Part shown: positions 46,796 to 57,456 of the stretch, piece after piece
How the letters are laid out: each line of letters opens with the position of its first letter
Numbering within the stretch: position 1 is the stretch's first letter
From: Pseudoalteromonas arctica
GTDB taxonomy: Bacteria > Pseudomonadota > Gammaproteobacteria > Enterobacterales > Alteromonadaceae
NCBI RefSeq assembly: GCF_012927645.1
Contig: NZ_JABBMT010000004.1
Coordinates: 62,001-126,000 of the forward strand
Length of the DNA stretch: 64,000 nucleotides
Direction of reading: 5' to 3'
Made by a program: the position numbers and the translations under genes
The notes under the pieces: generated by a model
The model's database searches: none
Told to the model about the DNA's origin: nothing
Seen by the model: only the letters and a program-made list of their open reading frames with translations

Positions 46796-49681
46796 TTATT
46801 GAAACACGTTATCTACAGCAAGTACCTCAATGTTTTTCGCAGGAATAGATAACTTGTAATCAGCGATCACTTTATCTTCAGCCACCAGCTCAGCTGGCTT
46901 TTCTGCGTTATAAACCATAGGGGATGTTTGCTCAGACGCTAAGCGTTTTTGCATGTCTTTACCATCACCAGTAATAAACACATACTGGATATTATCTGTT
47001 TGTAAGTTCGCTTTAATTACACGATTTACATCAGCTAAAGTCAGTTTTTCAAGCTTAGTAGTAACATACTTCACAAACGACTCAGTGTTATAAAACTCGC
47101 TATCAAGTGCGTAACCTAATTGGCGATTTTGACTGGCAACCATTTGCGGCACAAAGTTAATTAAGAAATTACGCGTTGCGTTAAAATCTTTTTCTGTCAT
47201 GCCACTTTTGATCAGCTTATCAAGTTCAAATAAAGCCGTACGGGTTGCAAAGTGAGCATCGTTATTTGAACGCAGTGGGCGTAGCCATACTTGAAATATT
47301 TGCTCTGAACGACCCAAGTTTGCGCCTGGTTTTGTTTGGAACATACCCCGTGGAAAATATTCAATATAAGCATAATCACCATAGTTCATACCACGCGTTT
47401 GGCGAATGCGATTATACAAATATGCGTTAGAGCTACGGTGCTCACCAAAGTATGAACGTACTAACCAAAGTGCGGTCCAGTCTTCGCTGCTGCGAATAGT
47501 ATCAATTGGGAAACCAAATGAAACTGCTGTTGATTGCGCTGACTTTTCAACAATAGTGGCATGATGCCCTTTAAGTTCTGGTGCATCAGGAATTGATAAA
47601 CGACTCTCCCCCCCTTTCGGTAAATCGCTTAAATCAGCAAACATGGTGGTTTTTAGTGACTCAGGCACTGCACCAATTAAACCAACAGTTAGCTTAGCTT
47701 GAGTAAATTCTTTAATATAGAAAGCTTTAACATCATCTAAGGTCAGCGCTTCTAAATCAGATAAATCACCATAGTTATAGCTTTCATACGGGTGACCTTG
47801 ATACAGCTTGTGATAAAGCACTTCTTTACCTAGCTCTTCATCATTAGATGCTTTAAGGCCTGATTTAATACCGTCAATCAGCTCTTTCTTCAAACGTTTA
47901 AAGTCGTCCTCTCTAAAGCCAGGGTTAAGTAACTGCTCACTAACTAATGCGTACCATTGTGCTGCATTGTCTTTATGAACTCGCCCTTGTAAAGAAATCA
48001 TTTCTTTATCAATTTGATAGCCAAAGCTGCCTGCCAGTGGATACCGTGCTTTTTTAATATCGTTATAGCTTTTAGATGCTGAACCACCTTGGGCAAGCAT
48101 TGCAGCGGTTAGCGCAGCCACGCCTTTTTGACCTTGTGGATCCGCCGCCGCACCGGTGTGGAATAACCAGTTAATATCAATCAGCGGCGAGCTGTTGGTT
48201 TTATCAAGTACTTTAAAGTGACGCTCTTGCACTGTGTGTTTACTAGCTACAAGCGTATTTAAATCAACTTCTTGCTCAAAACCAGCAATTTTATCCAGCG
48301 CAGACATAGTTACTGTTGTTCGGCTGCTATCGACAAAGTACTTATTAGCAATATCTTGAATATCTTGTGCGCTGATGCTGTCGGCCGTTGCATATGATTG
48401 ATTGACCACTTCAGGGTCGCGCTCAAAATGCATGTAGCTTGCAAGGGTTGAAGCTATTGCTCGTGATGAATCTAAGCCGTTAATAAAGCTATATTTTAAG
48501 TTTGATTTTAAATCAGCTAATTTTTGACTATCAACAAGTTCGGTACGCGCTTTTGCGTAAGTGTTATTAATGGCATCGCGCGCTTTAGCTAAATCAGCTT
48601 CATTTTCAACTTTTACAAATACATGTAGTAAACCCGGATCTTTTGTATCTGGGTTGTAGCTAAACATTTGGCTAGCAATTTGTTTATCAACTACTAACTC
48701 TTGATATAAATCAGAGTTGGTTGAAAAATAAAGTTGTGACAGTAAATCAAGCGCGGCACGGTCTTTTTGCTCTGGTTGCCACGCAGTTCCTTTGTATGAA
48801 ACCAATAACCAATGCCCTGGTAGGCCTTCGTTTTGCTCATGTATGTACTTGGCTGCTTGTTGCTTTGGCTCAGTTGGAATATCGGCAACATAGTCACCTT
48901 TTTGCCACTTACCCCAATACTTTTTAACCATTGCTATGGTTGCTTGCGGATCGACATCACCGACAATCACAAGCGATACATATTCAGGCTTATAAAACTT
49001 ATCAAAAAACTCCTTACCATAAGCCATTTGATCAGGCATGGCTTCAATATCTTCAAAAAAGCCCATGGTAGTGTGTTTATAGGTATGTTTTTCAAAGGCC
49101 TCATTACGTACTGCGGAAAGTAACTTACGAACCGGACTGGCATTATTTTTAAGGTATTCACCTTTTACTGTTAACGCTTCGGTACGGAATTGCTCTTCTG
49201 AGTAAGTAAGGTTTTGGAAAATATCCGCTTCAATCTCAAGAACTTTCTCAAGATGTTGCTTTGAAAAGTTCAAGTGATAGTTAGTGTAATCATTGGTGGT
49301 GTATGCGCGGTTATCTACACCTGAATTTTTTAGAATGTCTGAATACACATCTTGCGGAAATTTTTCAGAGCCTTTAAACATCATGTGTTCAAAAAAGTGT
49401 GCAAAGCCAGTTTTACCTACTTCTACTTCATTACGAGAACCAACGGATACCGGAATTTGTAGTGATACCACATCAGGGTAATCCGTTTTCACCACCATGA
49501 CGCGTAAACCGTTATCAAGCTCTTCTAATAAATAATCTTGTGAGAACACGCGATCATTACTACTGACGACCGTTGATTGTTCAATCTCAACTTCTTTGAC
49601 CATGTTAGAGCCGCTGTTACTTGCACAGCCGCCCAGTGCAAGCGTTACCGCAAGGCTGGTTGCTAATAATTTAAATTTCAT
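46796..49681 (-). CDS. M16 family zinc metalloprotease, lipoprotein
   Basis: A 961-residue pitrilysin-like protease with a lipoprotein signal (VTLALGGC). The N-terminal M16 domain holds the inverted zinc motif HFFEH (near residue 92) and the downstream Glu of ALTVKGEYLKN. Two further M16 modules follow; the second half (VSFGFPIDTIRS and RIRQTRGMNYGDYAYIE) is the inactive partner half that closes the chamber. It should digest peptides in the periplasm. It is a single gene. Confidence 0.94.
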   Translation of the reverse strand: MKFKLLATSLAVTLALGGCASNSGSNMVKEVEIEQSTVVSSNDRVFSQDYLLEELDNGLRVMVVKTDYPDVVSLQIPVSVGSRNEVEVGKTGFAHFFEHMMFKGSEKFPQDVYSDILKNSGVDNRAYTTNDYTNYHLNFSKQHLEKVLEIEADIFQNLTYSEEQFRTEALTVKGEYLKNNASPVRKLLSAVRNEAFEKHTYKHTTMGFFEDIEAMPDQMAYGKEFFDKFYKPEYVSLVIVGDVDPQATIAMVKKYWGKWQKGDYVADIPTEPKQQAAKYIHEQNEGLPGHWLLVSYKGTAWQPEQKDRAALDLLSQLYFSTNSDLYQELVVDKQIASQMFSYNPDTKDPGLLHVFVKVENEADLAKARDAINNTYAKARTELVDSQKLADLKSNLKYSFINGLDSSRAIASTLASYMHFERDPEVVNQSYATADSISAQDIQDIANKYFVDSSRTTVTMSALDKIAGFEQEVDLNTLVASKHTVQERHFKVLDKTNSSPLIDINWLFHTGAAADPQGQKGVAALTAAMLAQGGSASKSYNDIKKARYPLAGSFGYQIDKEMISLQGRVHKDNAAQWYALVSEQLLNPGFREDDFKRLKKELIDGIKSGLKASNDEELGKEVLYHKLYQGHPYESYNYGDLSDLEALTLDDVKAFYIKEFTQAKLTVGLIGAVPESLKTTMFADLSDLPKGGESRLSIPDAPELKGHHATIVEKSAQSTAVSFGFPIDTIRSSEDWTALWLVRSYFGEHRSSNAYLYNRIRQTRGMNYGDYAYIEYFPRGMFQTKPGANLGRSEQIFQVWLRPLRSNNDAHFATRTALFELDKLIKSGMTEKDFNATRNFLINFVPQMVASQNRQLGYALDSEFYNTESFVKYVTTKLEKLTLADVNRVIKANLQTDNIQYVFITGDGKDMQKRLASEQTSPMVYNAEKPAELVAEDKVIADYKLSIPAKNIEVLAVDNVFQ

Positions 49682-49938
49682 TGTTATCCCTTGTTAGTTG
49701 AATATTTTTTTAGTTATAACTACTTATTTACCACACTGATTATGCAACAAAGCCGGTCACGATAAGAGACCTTGCAGCAGATTTTCTGTAAATAGTTATG
49801 TATTTTTCATCGTTCAACTTAAAACAACATGAGATAAATTCATATTTATTGAGAAAGTTTCATTAAAAAAATCTATCTAGACGTCTAAATGGCTGTTATA
49901 TTGTTTGCTATAGAAACTAATTAGCTGGAATGAGGATT

Positions 49939-50895
49939 ATGGCTTTATCACTACAACAGAAAATTGAAGATACCAAGCAAGGTGTGTACTTAATTGGTAC
50001 TACCCCGCCACGTATTGGTACTGATAAAGCGCAGCTTGAAACAATCGCTCAAAAGCTGTTAGATCGTTTACATGAAATTGAATACGATGGCGTGATTATT
50101 TACGACATTCAAGACGAAAGCAGCCGTACTGACAAGCCACGCCCTTTTCCGTTCAAACAAACCGTTGACCCTCGTGAATATAGCCGCTTGCTACGCCAAT
50201 TATCACAGCAAGATGTGATCACTTATAAAAGTGTAGCGCAACGTGGAGAGGCCGAATTTAACCAGTGGCTTAACGAAACTAAAAATGACTTTGATCTAAA
50301 AAACTTGGTACTCGTTGGTAGTCCCTCATCTAATGGTGACATCAAATTGAGCTTACCAAACGCATACAAAGCACTATCAAAACAAGCTGACAACTTCTTT
50401 TTAGGTGGCGTGACCATCGCTGAGCGCCACGCAAGTAAGCGTAACGAACATGACCGCTTACTTGAAAAAACCGCACAAGGCTGTCAATTTTTTATATCGC
50501 AAGCTGTTTACAATGCGCAAGATACCATTGATTTGATCACCAGTTACGCACGTAGCTGTAAAGCGCAGAGGATTAAACCAAACCGTATCATCTTAACGTT
50601 TACCCCGTGTGGCAGTGAAAAAACACTTGAGTTTATGCAGTGGTTAGGTATCTCAGTGCCTGAGGCAACTAAATGGCGTATGCTTGACTCTGAAAAACCA
50701 TTGAGTGAGTCAGTGCGTATTTGCCGTGAAAATTTAGACTTAATTTTGCAAAGCTGCGCTCATTTAGGTGTGCCACTGGGCTTAAATATTGAAAGCTTAA
50801 CTAACCGTAAAGAAGAGATTGATGCGTCAATAAACCTTTATCGTTTATTAAAAGCGACAATGGAATTAAACCTAGCCGAAAAGCAGATTGCTTGA
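49939..50895 (+). CDS. methylenetetrahydrofolate reductase-like protein
   Basis: A 318-residue TIM-barrel protein related to methylenetetrahydrofolate reductase. Features fitting the family are GVIIYDIQDE, the flavin-side FFLGGVTIAERH, KTAQGCQFFISQAVYN and LGLNIESLTNRKEEI. It is divergent from the housekeeping MetF, so the true substrate may be another folate-like or C1 compound. The start could be the ATG at 49930; I prefer 49939 because GGA sequences lie at a better distance. Confidence 0.72.
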   Translation: MALSLQQKIEDTKQGVYLIGTTPPRIGTDKAQLETIAQKLLDRLHEIEYDGVIIYDIQDESSRTDKPRPFPFKQTVDPREYSRLLRQLSQQDVITYKSVAQRGEAEFNQWLNETKNDFDLKNLVLVGSPSSNGDIKLSLPNAYKALSKQADNFFLGGVTIAERHASKRNEHDRLLEKTAQGCQFFISQAVYNAQDTIDLITSYARSCKAQRIKPNRIILTFTPCGSEKTLEFMQWLGISVPEATKWRMLDSEKPLSESVRICRENLDLILQSCAHLGVPLGLNIESLTNRKEEIDASINLYRLLKATMELNLAEKQIA

Positions 50896-50936
50896 GTTTA
50901 GTAACCGTGATGATAACGCTCTAACTATTCGAATGG

Positions 50937-51908
50937 CTATTTAGATAGTTTAAATTTCTGTTTATTTTTATACATATCTTTATCTGCTTTTTCTAATAGT
51001 ACTTCAAAGGACTGCTTAGTTTTATCACTAAAACTATGTCCTATACTTAAACTTAGAATTGGTAAGTTATGCTCGCTAAGCGCTATTTTATAACCTTCAA
51101 TAATTTTCGTTGTCACATGTTTAACACTGTCGCGGCTACTAATTTGCAACACAGCAACAAATTCATCGCCTCCTAAACGCCCGATAATATCAGCATCACG
51201 TAAATGATTTTTTAGGGTTTGTGCCAATACTATTAATGCACTATCACCCACTTCATGGCCATGGTTGTCATTAACCCATTTAAAGTCATTTATATCGATA
51301 AATAAGCAACACACGTGAAAGCCTAATCGATTCGCCAAATTTAGTTTTTGTTGGGCAAGTAAACTCAGTGCTCTGCGATTATAAATATTGGTAAGCGGAT
51401 CAAGCATTGCTATTTCACGCATTTGCACAAAACTATTAATCATCGCTAAATCATCTTCAACCATATCGCGCAACTGTTTGATAAGCTCTATGTAATTACG
51501 TTGATAATCAGTGACTGCGAAATCCATAACACATAAAGTGCCGAACACCTCTCCATCCGGCCAATGTATTGGCACACCTAAATATGACTCGAAACCACCT
51601 TCAGTTACTTCTGGATTATCCAACCAGTAGTTTTCTTTGCTGGCATGGCTTACATAGAGTGCGCGGTTGTCTTGCACCACTTTTTTACAAAATATATTGG
51701 TATCAGCAGAAATAACAACTCCAGCTTTATAAGGATTGTCTTTTTGCTCACTAGCAATAACAACGCGATAACCCATCTCTATTGCCTGTACAATAAACCC
51801 TGCTGGTGCTGAGAATAAATCGCTCATTAAATTGACTATTTTTTGCCACTTATGTAAAGCTATTTGGTTATCTTTTTCTAAAAATACCCATTGATTGGTT
51901 TTAAACAT
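50937..51908 (-). CDS. GAF-domain diguanylate cyclase
   Basis: A 323-residue cytosolic protein. An N-terminal GAF domain (about residues 25-155, with YLGVPIHWPDGEVFGTLCVMD) is followed by a GGDEF domain with an intact active site RLGGDEF near residue 245 and the usual DPLTNIYNRRAL start. It should make cyclic di-GMP in response to a small ligand or redox cue. There is no inhibitory RxxD directly before GGDEF. It appears to be a single gene. Confidence 0.92.
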   Translation of the reverse strand: MFKTNQWVFLEKDNQIALHKWQKIVNLMSDLFSAPAGFIVQAIEMGYRVVIASEQKDNPYKAGVVISADTNIFCKKVVQDNRALYVSHASKENYWLDNPEVTEGGFESYLGVPIHWPDGEVFGTLCVMDFAVTDYQRNYIELIKQLRDMVEDDLAMINSFVQMREIAMLDPLTNIYNRRALSLLAQQKLNLANRLGFHVCCLFIDINDFKWVNDNHGHEVGDSALIVLAQTLKNHLRDADIIGRLGGDEFVAVLQISSRDSVKHVTTKIIEGYKIALSEHNLPILSLSIGHSFSDKTKQSFEVLLEKADKDMYKNKQKFKLSK

Positions 51909-51949
51909 ACTTTTACCTGCTTCAAATACCTAATTTAAGTATAAGAAAG

Positions 51950-53194
51950 TTATCGGCGACGGTGGGTATTTATTTTGCCTAAAACTCGCTTTTTATCACG
52001 TTCCTTTCGTGATTTATTACTATTTTTTCGATTATCTTTAGGCTTTTTGGTTGGATCTGGCTCATAACCTGCAAGCCACTGTGGTGTCAATCGCGTATCA
52101 AGTAACACTTCAATTTCTTCAAGTAACCACTGTTCATCTAAGCTAACTAATGACATCGCTAAACCTTGCTCGCCAGCGCGTCCCGTACGGCCAATCCTGT
52201 GCACGTAATCCTCAGCTATGTAAGGTAATTCAAAGTTAATCACATACTTTAATGAACTAATATCTAACCCACGTGCTGCAACATCGGTAGCCACTAACAC
52301 ACGAGTTGTGCCGTCTTTAAAGTCCTGCAGCGCTCTATCACGTGCACCTTGAGATTTATCACCATGAATTGACTGTGTTTTTAATCCGTCTTTACACATT
52401 TCTTTGGCTAGCTTGTCGGCCATTTGTTTAGTACGGGTAAAAATTAATACTTGACGCCAGTTTTTCATACCTATCATGTGGGAGACTAGCTCACGTTTAC
52501 GGTCTTCATCAATCGCGTAAATGATCTGTTCCACTTCTACGGCGGCCGAATTGCGCTTATCAACTTCAACTAATTTAGGATCTTTAAGTAGCTTTTTACT
52601 CAGTTTAAACACACTATCGTCAAAGGTCGCAGAGAATAGTAAAGTCTGACGATCACTAGGAACATGGCGCAATATACGTTTAATTTCGTCAATAAAGCCC
52701 ATATCAAGCATGCGATCAGCTTCGTCAAAGACTAACGAATCAACACTAGATAGCTTGATACTGCCCTTAATAATGTGATCCAGCAATCGCCCAGGTGTTG
52801 CCACTACAACTTGTGCATCTTTCATGGCTTTAATTTGTGGGCCAATACTGGCACCACCATAAGCGAGTGCGCCTTTAATATCAGTACCTTGCGAGTATTT
52901 CTCAAAGCTAGTAAAGACTTGCTGAGCAAGCTCTCGGGTTGGCGTTAAAATTAATACCCGTGTAGTGCCCTGTTCATCCCTTTTGCTAGTGGTCAATAAC
53001 TTATGCAATAAAGGAAGTACAAATGCCGCTGTTTTACCTGTGCCGGTTTGCGCACTGCCCATCACATCATGACCAGCTAAAATCAGCGGAATAGTTTTTA
53101 GCTGTATCGCCGTAGGGGTATGATATTGATTTTGTTCAAGTGAATTAAGCAGTATAGGATCGAGTTTTAACTCAGAGAAAGTAGTCGCAGACAT
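51950..53194 (-). CDS. DEAD-box RNA helicase, RhlE-like
   Basis: A 414-residue RNA helicase with all core motifs: Q motif, AQTGTGKT, PTRELA, TPGRL, DEAD, SAT, and in domain 2 HIGRTGRAG. The short basic tail (KKPKDNRKNSNKSRKER, then HRRR) is typical of RhlE-type ribosome-assembly and RNA-decay helicases. I choose the ATG giving MSATTFSEL; the longer frame begins at a TTG. It would unwind structured RNA, which is useful in cold growth. Confidence 0.93.
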   Translation of the reverse strand: MSATTFSELKLDPILLNSLEQNQYHTPTAIQLKTIPLILAGHDVMGSAQTGTGKTAAFVLPLLHKLLTTSKRDEQGTTRVLILTPTRELAQQVFTSFEKYSQGTDIKGALAYGGASIGPQIKAMKDAQVVVATPGRLLDHIIKGSIKLSSVDSLVFDEADRMLDMGFIDEIKRILRHVPSDRQTLLFSATFDDSVFKLSKKLLKDPKLVEVDKRNSAAVEVEQIIYAIDEDRKRELVSHMIGMKNWRQVLIFTRTKQMADKLAKEMCKDGLKTQSIHGDKSQGARDRALQDFKDGTTRVLVATDVAARGLDISSLKYVINFELPYIAEDYVHRIGRTGRAGEQGLAMSLVSLDEQWLLEEIEVLLDTRLTPQWLAGYEPDPTKKPKDNRKNSNKSRKERDKKRVLGKINTHRRR

Positions 53195-53250
53195 AAATCT
53201 AGCTTTGTGTAACAAATAATGATGCTATTGTACGCCCAAAGCGAATAACA

Positions 53251-53277
53251 AAAAAGGCGCTTTTGCGGCGCCTTTTT
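53251..53277 (-). terminator. Rho-independent terminator
   Basis: AAAAAGGCGC and GCGCCTTTTT arms form a GC-rich stem with T runs on both strands. It lies 16 bases after the stop of the DUF3581-like gene. Confidence 0.88.
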
Positions 53278-53292
53278 AAACTAGCTAAATGT

Positions 53293-53994
53293 TCAGGCTG
53301 GTTTGAGAGTTTCTTTACGTTGATTATAGAACGTAATTAAATCATCCACAGTATCTTGGCAATATTGTTGAATACCTGATACCAACATGTGCTTTTCACC
53401 ACAGCCAACTTTTACGCCATTTTCTAACAAGTTAAAGCGCAAAGTAATTTTTCCACGTTTGCCAGTATACTCAAAACTTGGCTCTGCGTATTCTAACGTC
53501 GGGGCATGGATCTCTAATGTATCAAGATTAATCAACATTGACTCATAGATAACCATAGGGCGAGCTGGATTGATCATTACATCTTGTTTGCCCATAAGTG
53601 GAATAATCACATGCGGAAAAGTTGTGCCAGAAAACTCAACATAATTTTTTATTAGACTGTCGGTGAGGGTTTGACACTGGCTAGTTTTGCCTTCGCGCTT
53701 TACCTTTAACATGACTTTATCGCCGCTAGTCACATTAAATTCGTCCGCACCTTCTGGAAAGTTGAGCTTAGAATGCTCATCAACCATGCCGGCAAAAGTA
53801 AATTCCATTTTTTCACTGATACCATAACGACTTAGTACCAATGAAAATAATAAATCTCCAGGCACACAAAAACGTTTTGCATCTTTATCATGAAGTGTAT
53901 TGTAATCATCAGCAACGCATTTTGCGAAACGACACCCTTGTTCACGAGAAATAGAGACATAATCAGCATGTTGCTGATAAAAAGGACTTAACAT
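53293..53994 (-). CDS. DUF3581-like protein, possible hotdog fold
   Basis: A 233-residue cytosolic protein matching the DUF3581 family of marine gammaproteobacteria in length and in its N-terminal FAKCVADDYNTLHDKDAKRF and CVPGDLLFSLVL segments. That pattern resembles the MaoC-type hotdog hydratase signature (A-x-x-x-GD-x-NP-x-H ... PG-x-L), with the His kept. It may therefore bind an acyl thioester. It appears to be a single gene with its own terminator. Confidence 0.75.
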   Translation of the reverse strand: MLSPFYQQHADYVSISREQGCRFAKCVADDYNTLHDKDAKRFCVPGDLLFSLVLSRYGISEKMEFTFAGMVDEHSKLNFPEGADEFNVTSGDKVMLKVKREGKTSQCQTLTDSLIKNYVEFSGTTFPHVIIPLMGKQDVMINPARPMVIYESMLINLDTLEIHAPTLEYAEPSFEYTGKRGKITLRFNLLENGVKVGCGEKHMLVSGIQQYCQDTVDDLITFYNQRKETLKPA

Positions 53995-54086
53995 AGTTGT
54001 TCACTGCTTAAACTGCTTATAACCGACCTATTCTATCAGATAAAATTACAATAGAGGTCGAATCTGTGAAACTTTTGTTTCAGATA

Positions 54087-54114
54087 CAAAAAAGCCGCGA
54101 CATCGCGGCTTTTT
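54087..54114 (-). terminator. Rho-independent terminator of the DUF3718 gene
   Basis: AAAAAAGCCGCGA and TCGCGGCTTTTT form a strong stem with T runs on both strands, 16 bases after the stop. Confidence 0.88.
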
Positions 54115-54130
54115 AATAATTAATTATAAC

Positions 54131-54508
54131 TTATAAACCTGCACGTTCTTTGATTGCTGGTATTAATGCTGAACCGCCATGACCATTTTCTTCGGCCCAT
54201 GCTATATCTGCTCCATCTTCTAAATAACTTTTAGATAAGTTTTTCACAATATATTCACCGGTATCTAATGCATTACTGGCAACTGCATGGCGAAGCAAGT
54301 TATTACCATTACATAACACTGCGTCGTAAATATTACGGATTTTTACACGAGAGCTTTTTAACTTGCTACGAAGACGATTTTTATCATCTGCGGCAATGTA
54401 CTCGCAAATTGAAACAGCTAACTGATCATCCGCTTTAACTGGCGCGCTAAAAGCAACAGAACCAGAAATAACTGCTGCAGCAATAACGAGTGTTGATAAT
54501 TTTATCAT
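54131..54508 (-). CDS. DUF3718 secreted protein
   Basis: A 125-residue exported protein. It has a signal peptide ending near AFSAPVKA (residue 26), then the family core DDQLAVSICEYIAADDKNRL and IRNIYDAVLCNGNNLLRHA with two conserved cysteines, likely a disulphide. It is restricted mainly to Alteromonadales and Vibrio relatives; the function is unknown. It is flanked by folA and a terminator. Confidence 0.85.
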   Translation of the reverse strand: MIKLSTLVIAAAVISGSVAFSAPVKADDQLAVSICEYIAADDKNRLRSKLKSSRVKIRNIYDAVLCNGNNLLRHAVASNALDTGEYIVKNLSKSYLEDGADIAWAEENGHGGSALIPAIKERAGL

Positions 54509-54587
54509 TGTAGACCCTTATGTAATACTTTATAACTACCTTAGTTGTTTAATATTGTATCAACCAATAAGCCTAACCGCAATAATG

Positions 54588-55079
54588 TTACTTAATTTTA
54601 TCCAATGTAACGAATTTATAACCATAAATATTTTTATCATCGGGCTGATTTGATAGTTCTTCTACAACTTGCCAGTTTGCTGATTGTTCGTAATCAGGAA
54701 ACTGAGTATCCCCTGCGACATCAAGATCAATAAACGTTAAATAAAGTCTATCAGCACTTTTTAAAAATTGCTGATAGACATTTCCGCCACCAATTACCAT
54801 AACTTCATCAGACTCACACACCAATGAAATAGCATCCTCTGGGGATATTACCACATCAACTCCAGCAGCAGTATAGTCAGTGTTTCGGCTAATAACTATG
54901 TTGCGTCTCCCCGGTAAAGGGCGACCAATTGACTCAAATGTTTTACGCCCCATAATCACAGGCTTATTCATAGTAACCGCTTTAAAGTGCTGTAAATCAG
55001 CAGGTAAATGCCATGGCATCTTATTACTTTGACCAATCACTCGGTTTTTAGCCATTGCTGCAATCATTGAAATTTTCAC
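54588..55079 (-). CDS. folA: dihydrofolate reductase
   Basis: A 163-residue DHFR that reduces dihydrofolate with NADPH. It has IAAMAKNRVIGQSNKMPWHLP (split: residues 6-26) with the Met20-type loop, the acidic substrate residue replaced in context by the usual Asp of LPADLQHF, GRKTFES for NADPH and VIGGGNVYQQFL. The length is typical. It lies 72 bases after obgE on the same strand, with a terminator between. Confidence 0.96.
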   Translation of the reverse strand: MKISMIAAMAKNRVIGQSNKMPWHLPADLQHFKAVTMNKPVIMGRKTFESIGRPLPGRRNIVISRNTDYTAAGVDVVISPEDAISLVCESDEVMVIGGGNVYQQFLKSADRLYLTFIDLDVAGDTQFPDYEQSANWQVVEELSNQPDDKNIYGYKFVTLDKIK

Positions 55080-55110
55080 ATTAACACCTAATACTTTTTC
55101 ATTAAAAAAG

Positions 55111-55134
55111 AAAAAGGAGCGTTTGCTCCTTTTT
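55111..55134 (-). terminator. Rho-independent terminator of obgE
   Basis: AAAAAGGAGC and GCTCCTTTTT form a stem with T-rich flanks 17 bases after the obgE stop. Confidence 0.85.
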
Positions 55135-55151
55135 CGATAACCTATTTATTA

Positions 55152-56312
<1,161 letters not shown>

Positions 56313-56345
56313 TCACTTTAGGGATTGGCTTGTTAATTTCACTAT

Positions 56346-56390
56346 TATATACCTAAGCCAAGCTGATTGCAGGCTTGGCTTAGGTATATA
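56346..56390. repeat. perfect 18-bp inverted repeat before obgE
   Basis: TATATACCTAAGCCAAGC and its exact complement GCTTGGCTTAGGTATATA surround a 9-base loop. It lies between the rpmA terminator and the obgE start. It has no T run in the minus direction, so it is not an obvious terminator for this operon; it could be an mRNA-processing hairpin or a small dispersed repeat. Confidence 0.8.
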
Positions 56391-56404
56391 TTTATTTTCA
56401 AAAC

Positions 56405-56432
56405 AAAAAACCCCGCAAAGGCGGGGTTTTTT
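56405..56432 (-). terminator. Rho-independent terminator of rplU-rpmA
   Basis: AAAAAACCCCGC and GCGGGGTTTTTT around AAAG form a very strong stem with T runs in both directions, 15 bases after the rpmA stop. Confidence 0.9.
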
Positions 56433-56447
56433 AAGAACCGATTCTGA

Positions 56448-56705
56448 TTACTCAGATACGATGCTTACGTATTTACGGTTTAAAGGACCTTTTTGTTCAA
56501 ATTGAACTTTACCATCTGCTTTTGCGAAGATAGTGTGGTCTTTACCGATACCTACGTTTGTGCCAGCATGGAATTTAGTTCCACGTTGACGAACAATGAT
56601 GCTACCCGCTAGAACTGATTCGCCACCAAAACGCTTAACACCAAGGCGTTTGCTTTCTGAATCGCGACCGTTACGAGTACTACCAGCTGCTTTTTTATGT
56701 GCCAT
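56448..56705 (-). CDS. rpmA: 50S ribosomal protein L27
   Basis: An 85-residue bL27. It starts [28 protein letters not shown] (residues 1-24), without the cleaved N-terminal extension of Firmicutes, so the tail can reach the peptidyl-transferase centre directly. It lies 16 bases after rplU, in the same transcript. Confidence 0.98.
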   Translation of the reverse strand: MAHKKAAGSTRNGRDSESKRLGVKRFGGESVLAGSIIVRQRGTKFHAGTNVGIGKDHTIFAKADGKVQFEQKGPLNRKYVSIVSE

Positions 56706-56721
56706 TTCTAAGTACCTCTAA

Positions 56722-57033
56722 TTAAGCGCTAATGCCAGTGATTTTAACTTCTGTGAACCATTGACGATGGCCCATTTGCTTACGAGAATGCTTACGGCGT
56801 CTAAATTTAACAACCTTAATCTTCTCACCGCGACCATGTGAAACAACCTCAGCTGTTATCTTACCACCGTTTACGAACGGTACACCGATCTCGATTTTCT
56901 CACCATCAGCAACTAAAAGTACTGAATCAAATTCAACTGCTGCACCAGTCTCAACGTCTAATTTCTCAAGACGAATTGTTTGACCTTCAGTCACACGGTG
57001 CTGTTTACCACCACTTTGGAAAACCGCGTACAT
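56722..57033 (-). CDS. rplU: 50S ribosomal protein L21
   Basis: A 103-residue bL21. It starts [14 protein letters not shown] and contains [19 protein letters not shown] near the end, the rRNA-binding segment. I use this ATG, which gives the normal family length; the 12 codons upstream belong to the leader. It is the first gene of rplU-rpmA. Confidence 0.98.
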
Positions 57034-57456
57034 AATTAACTCCGTCTGTGCGCCCTCAAATCGACGCAACTAAAATATTATTCAATAGGGCGCGAAGTTT
57101 ACGCTAATGTGCAAAAACTAGCAAGCCTGTTTTCTTAATTAAATGAATAAAAAATAGCTGCATTGAAAGCGATTCAATATTTGCAATATATTTTATATTA
57201 AATTGGCGTTATGCCAAGCCTTTTTAGCATTTCATGACAAATAAATTACACCGCGAACAAACACGCAGTAAGAATAAAAAACAACCATGTTGAATTACCG
57301 TAAATTTTCTCAAATAAAAAAGTTATCTTTACTAATTAAGCCTAAATTAAGCTGCTTAGCCGTGTTTTTTCAGCGAATCGTCACAAACTGTCGAGCAAAG
57401 CTGTTTTTTGTTGTACAATCGGCCCCGTATACCCATTAAAATTGGCTCGGAGATCA
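57034..57456. other. divergent intergenic region rplU/ispB
   Basis: These 420 AT-rich bases hold the leaders and promoters of two divergent core genes. I see no frame, RNA or repeat that I can support. Confidence 0.6.
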
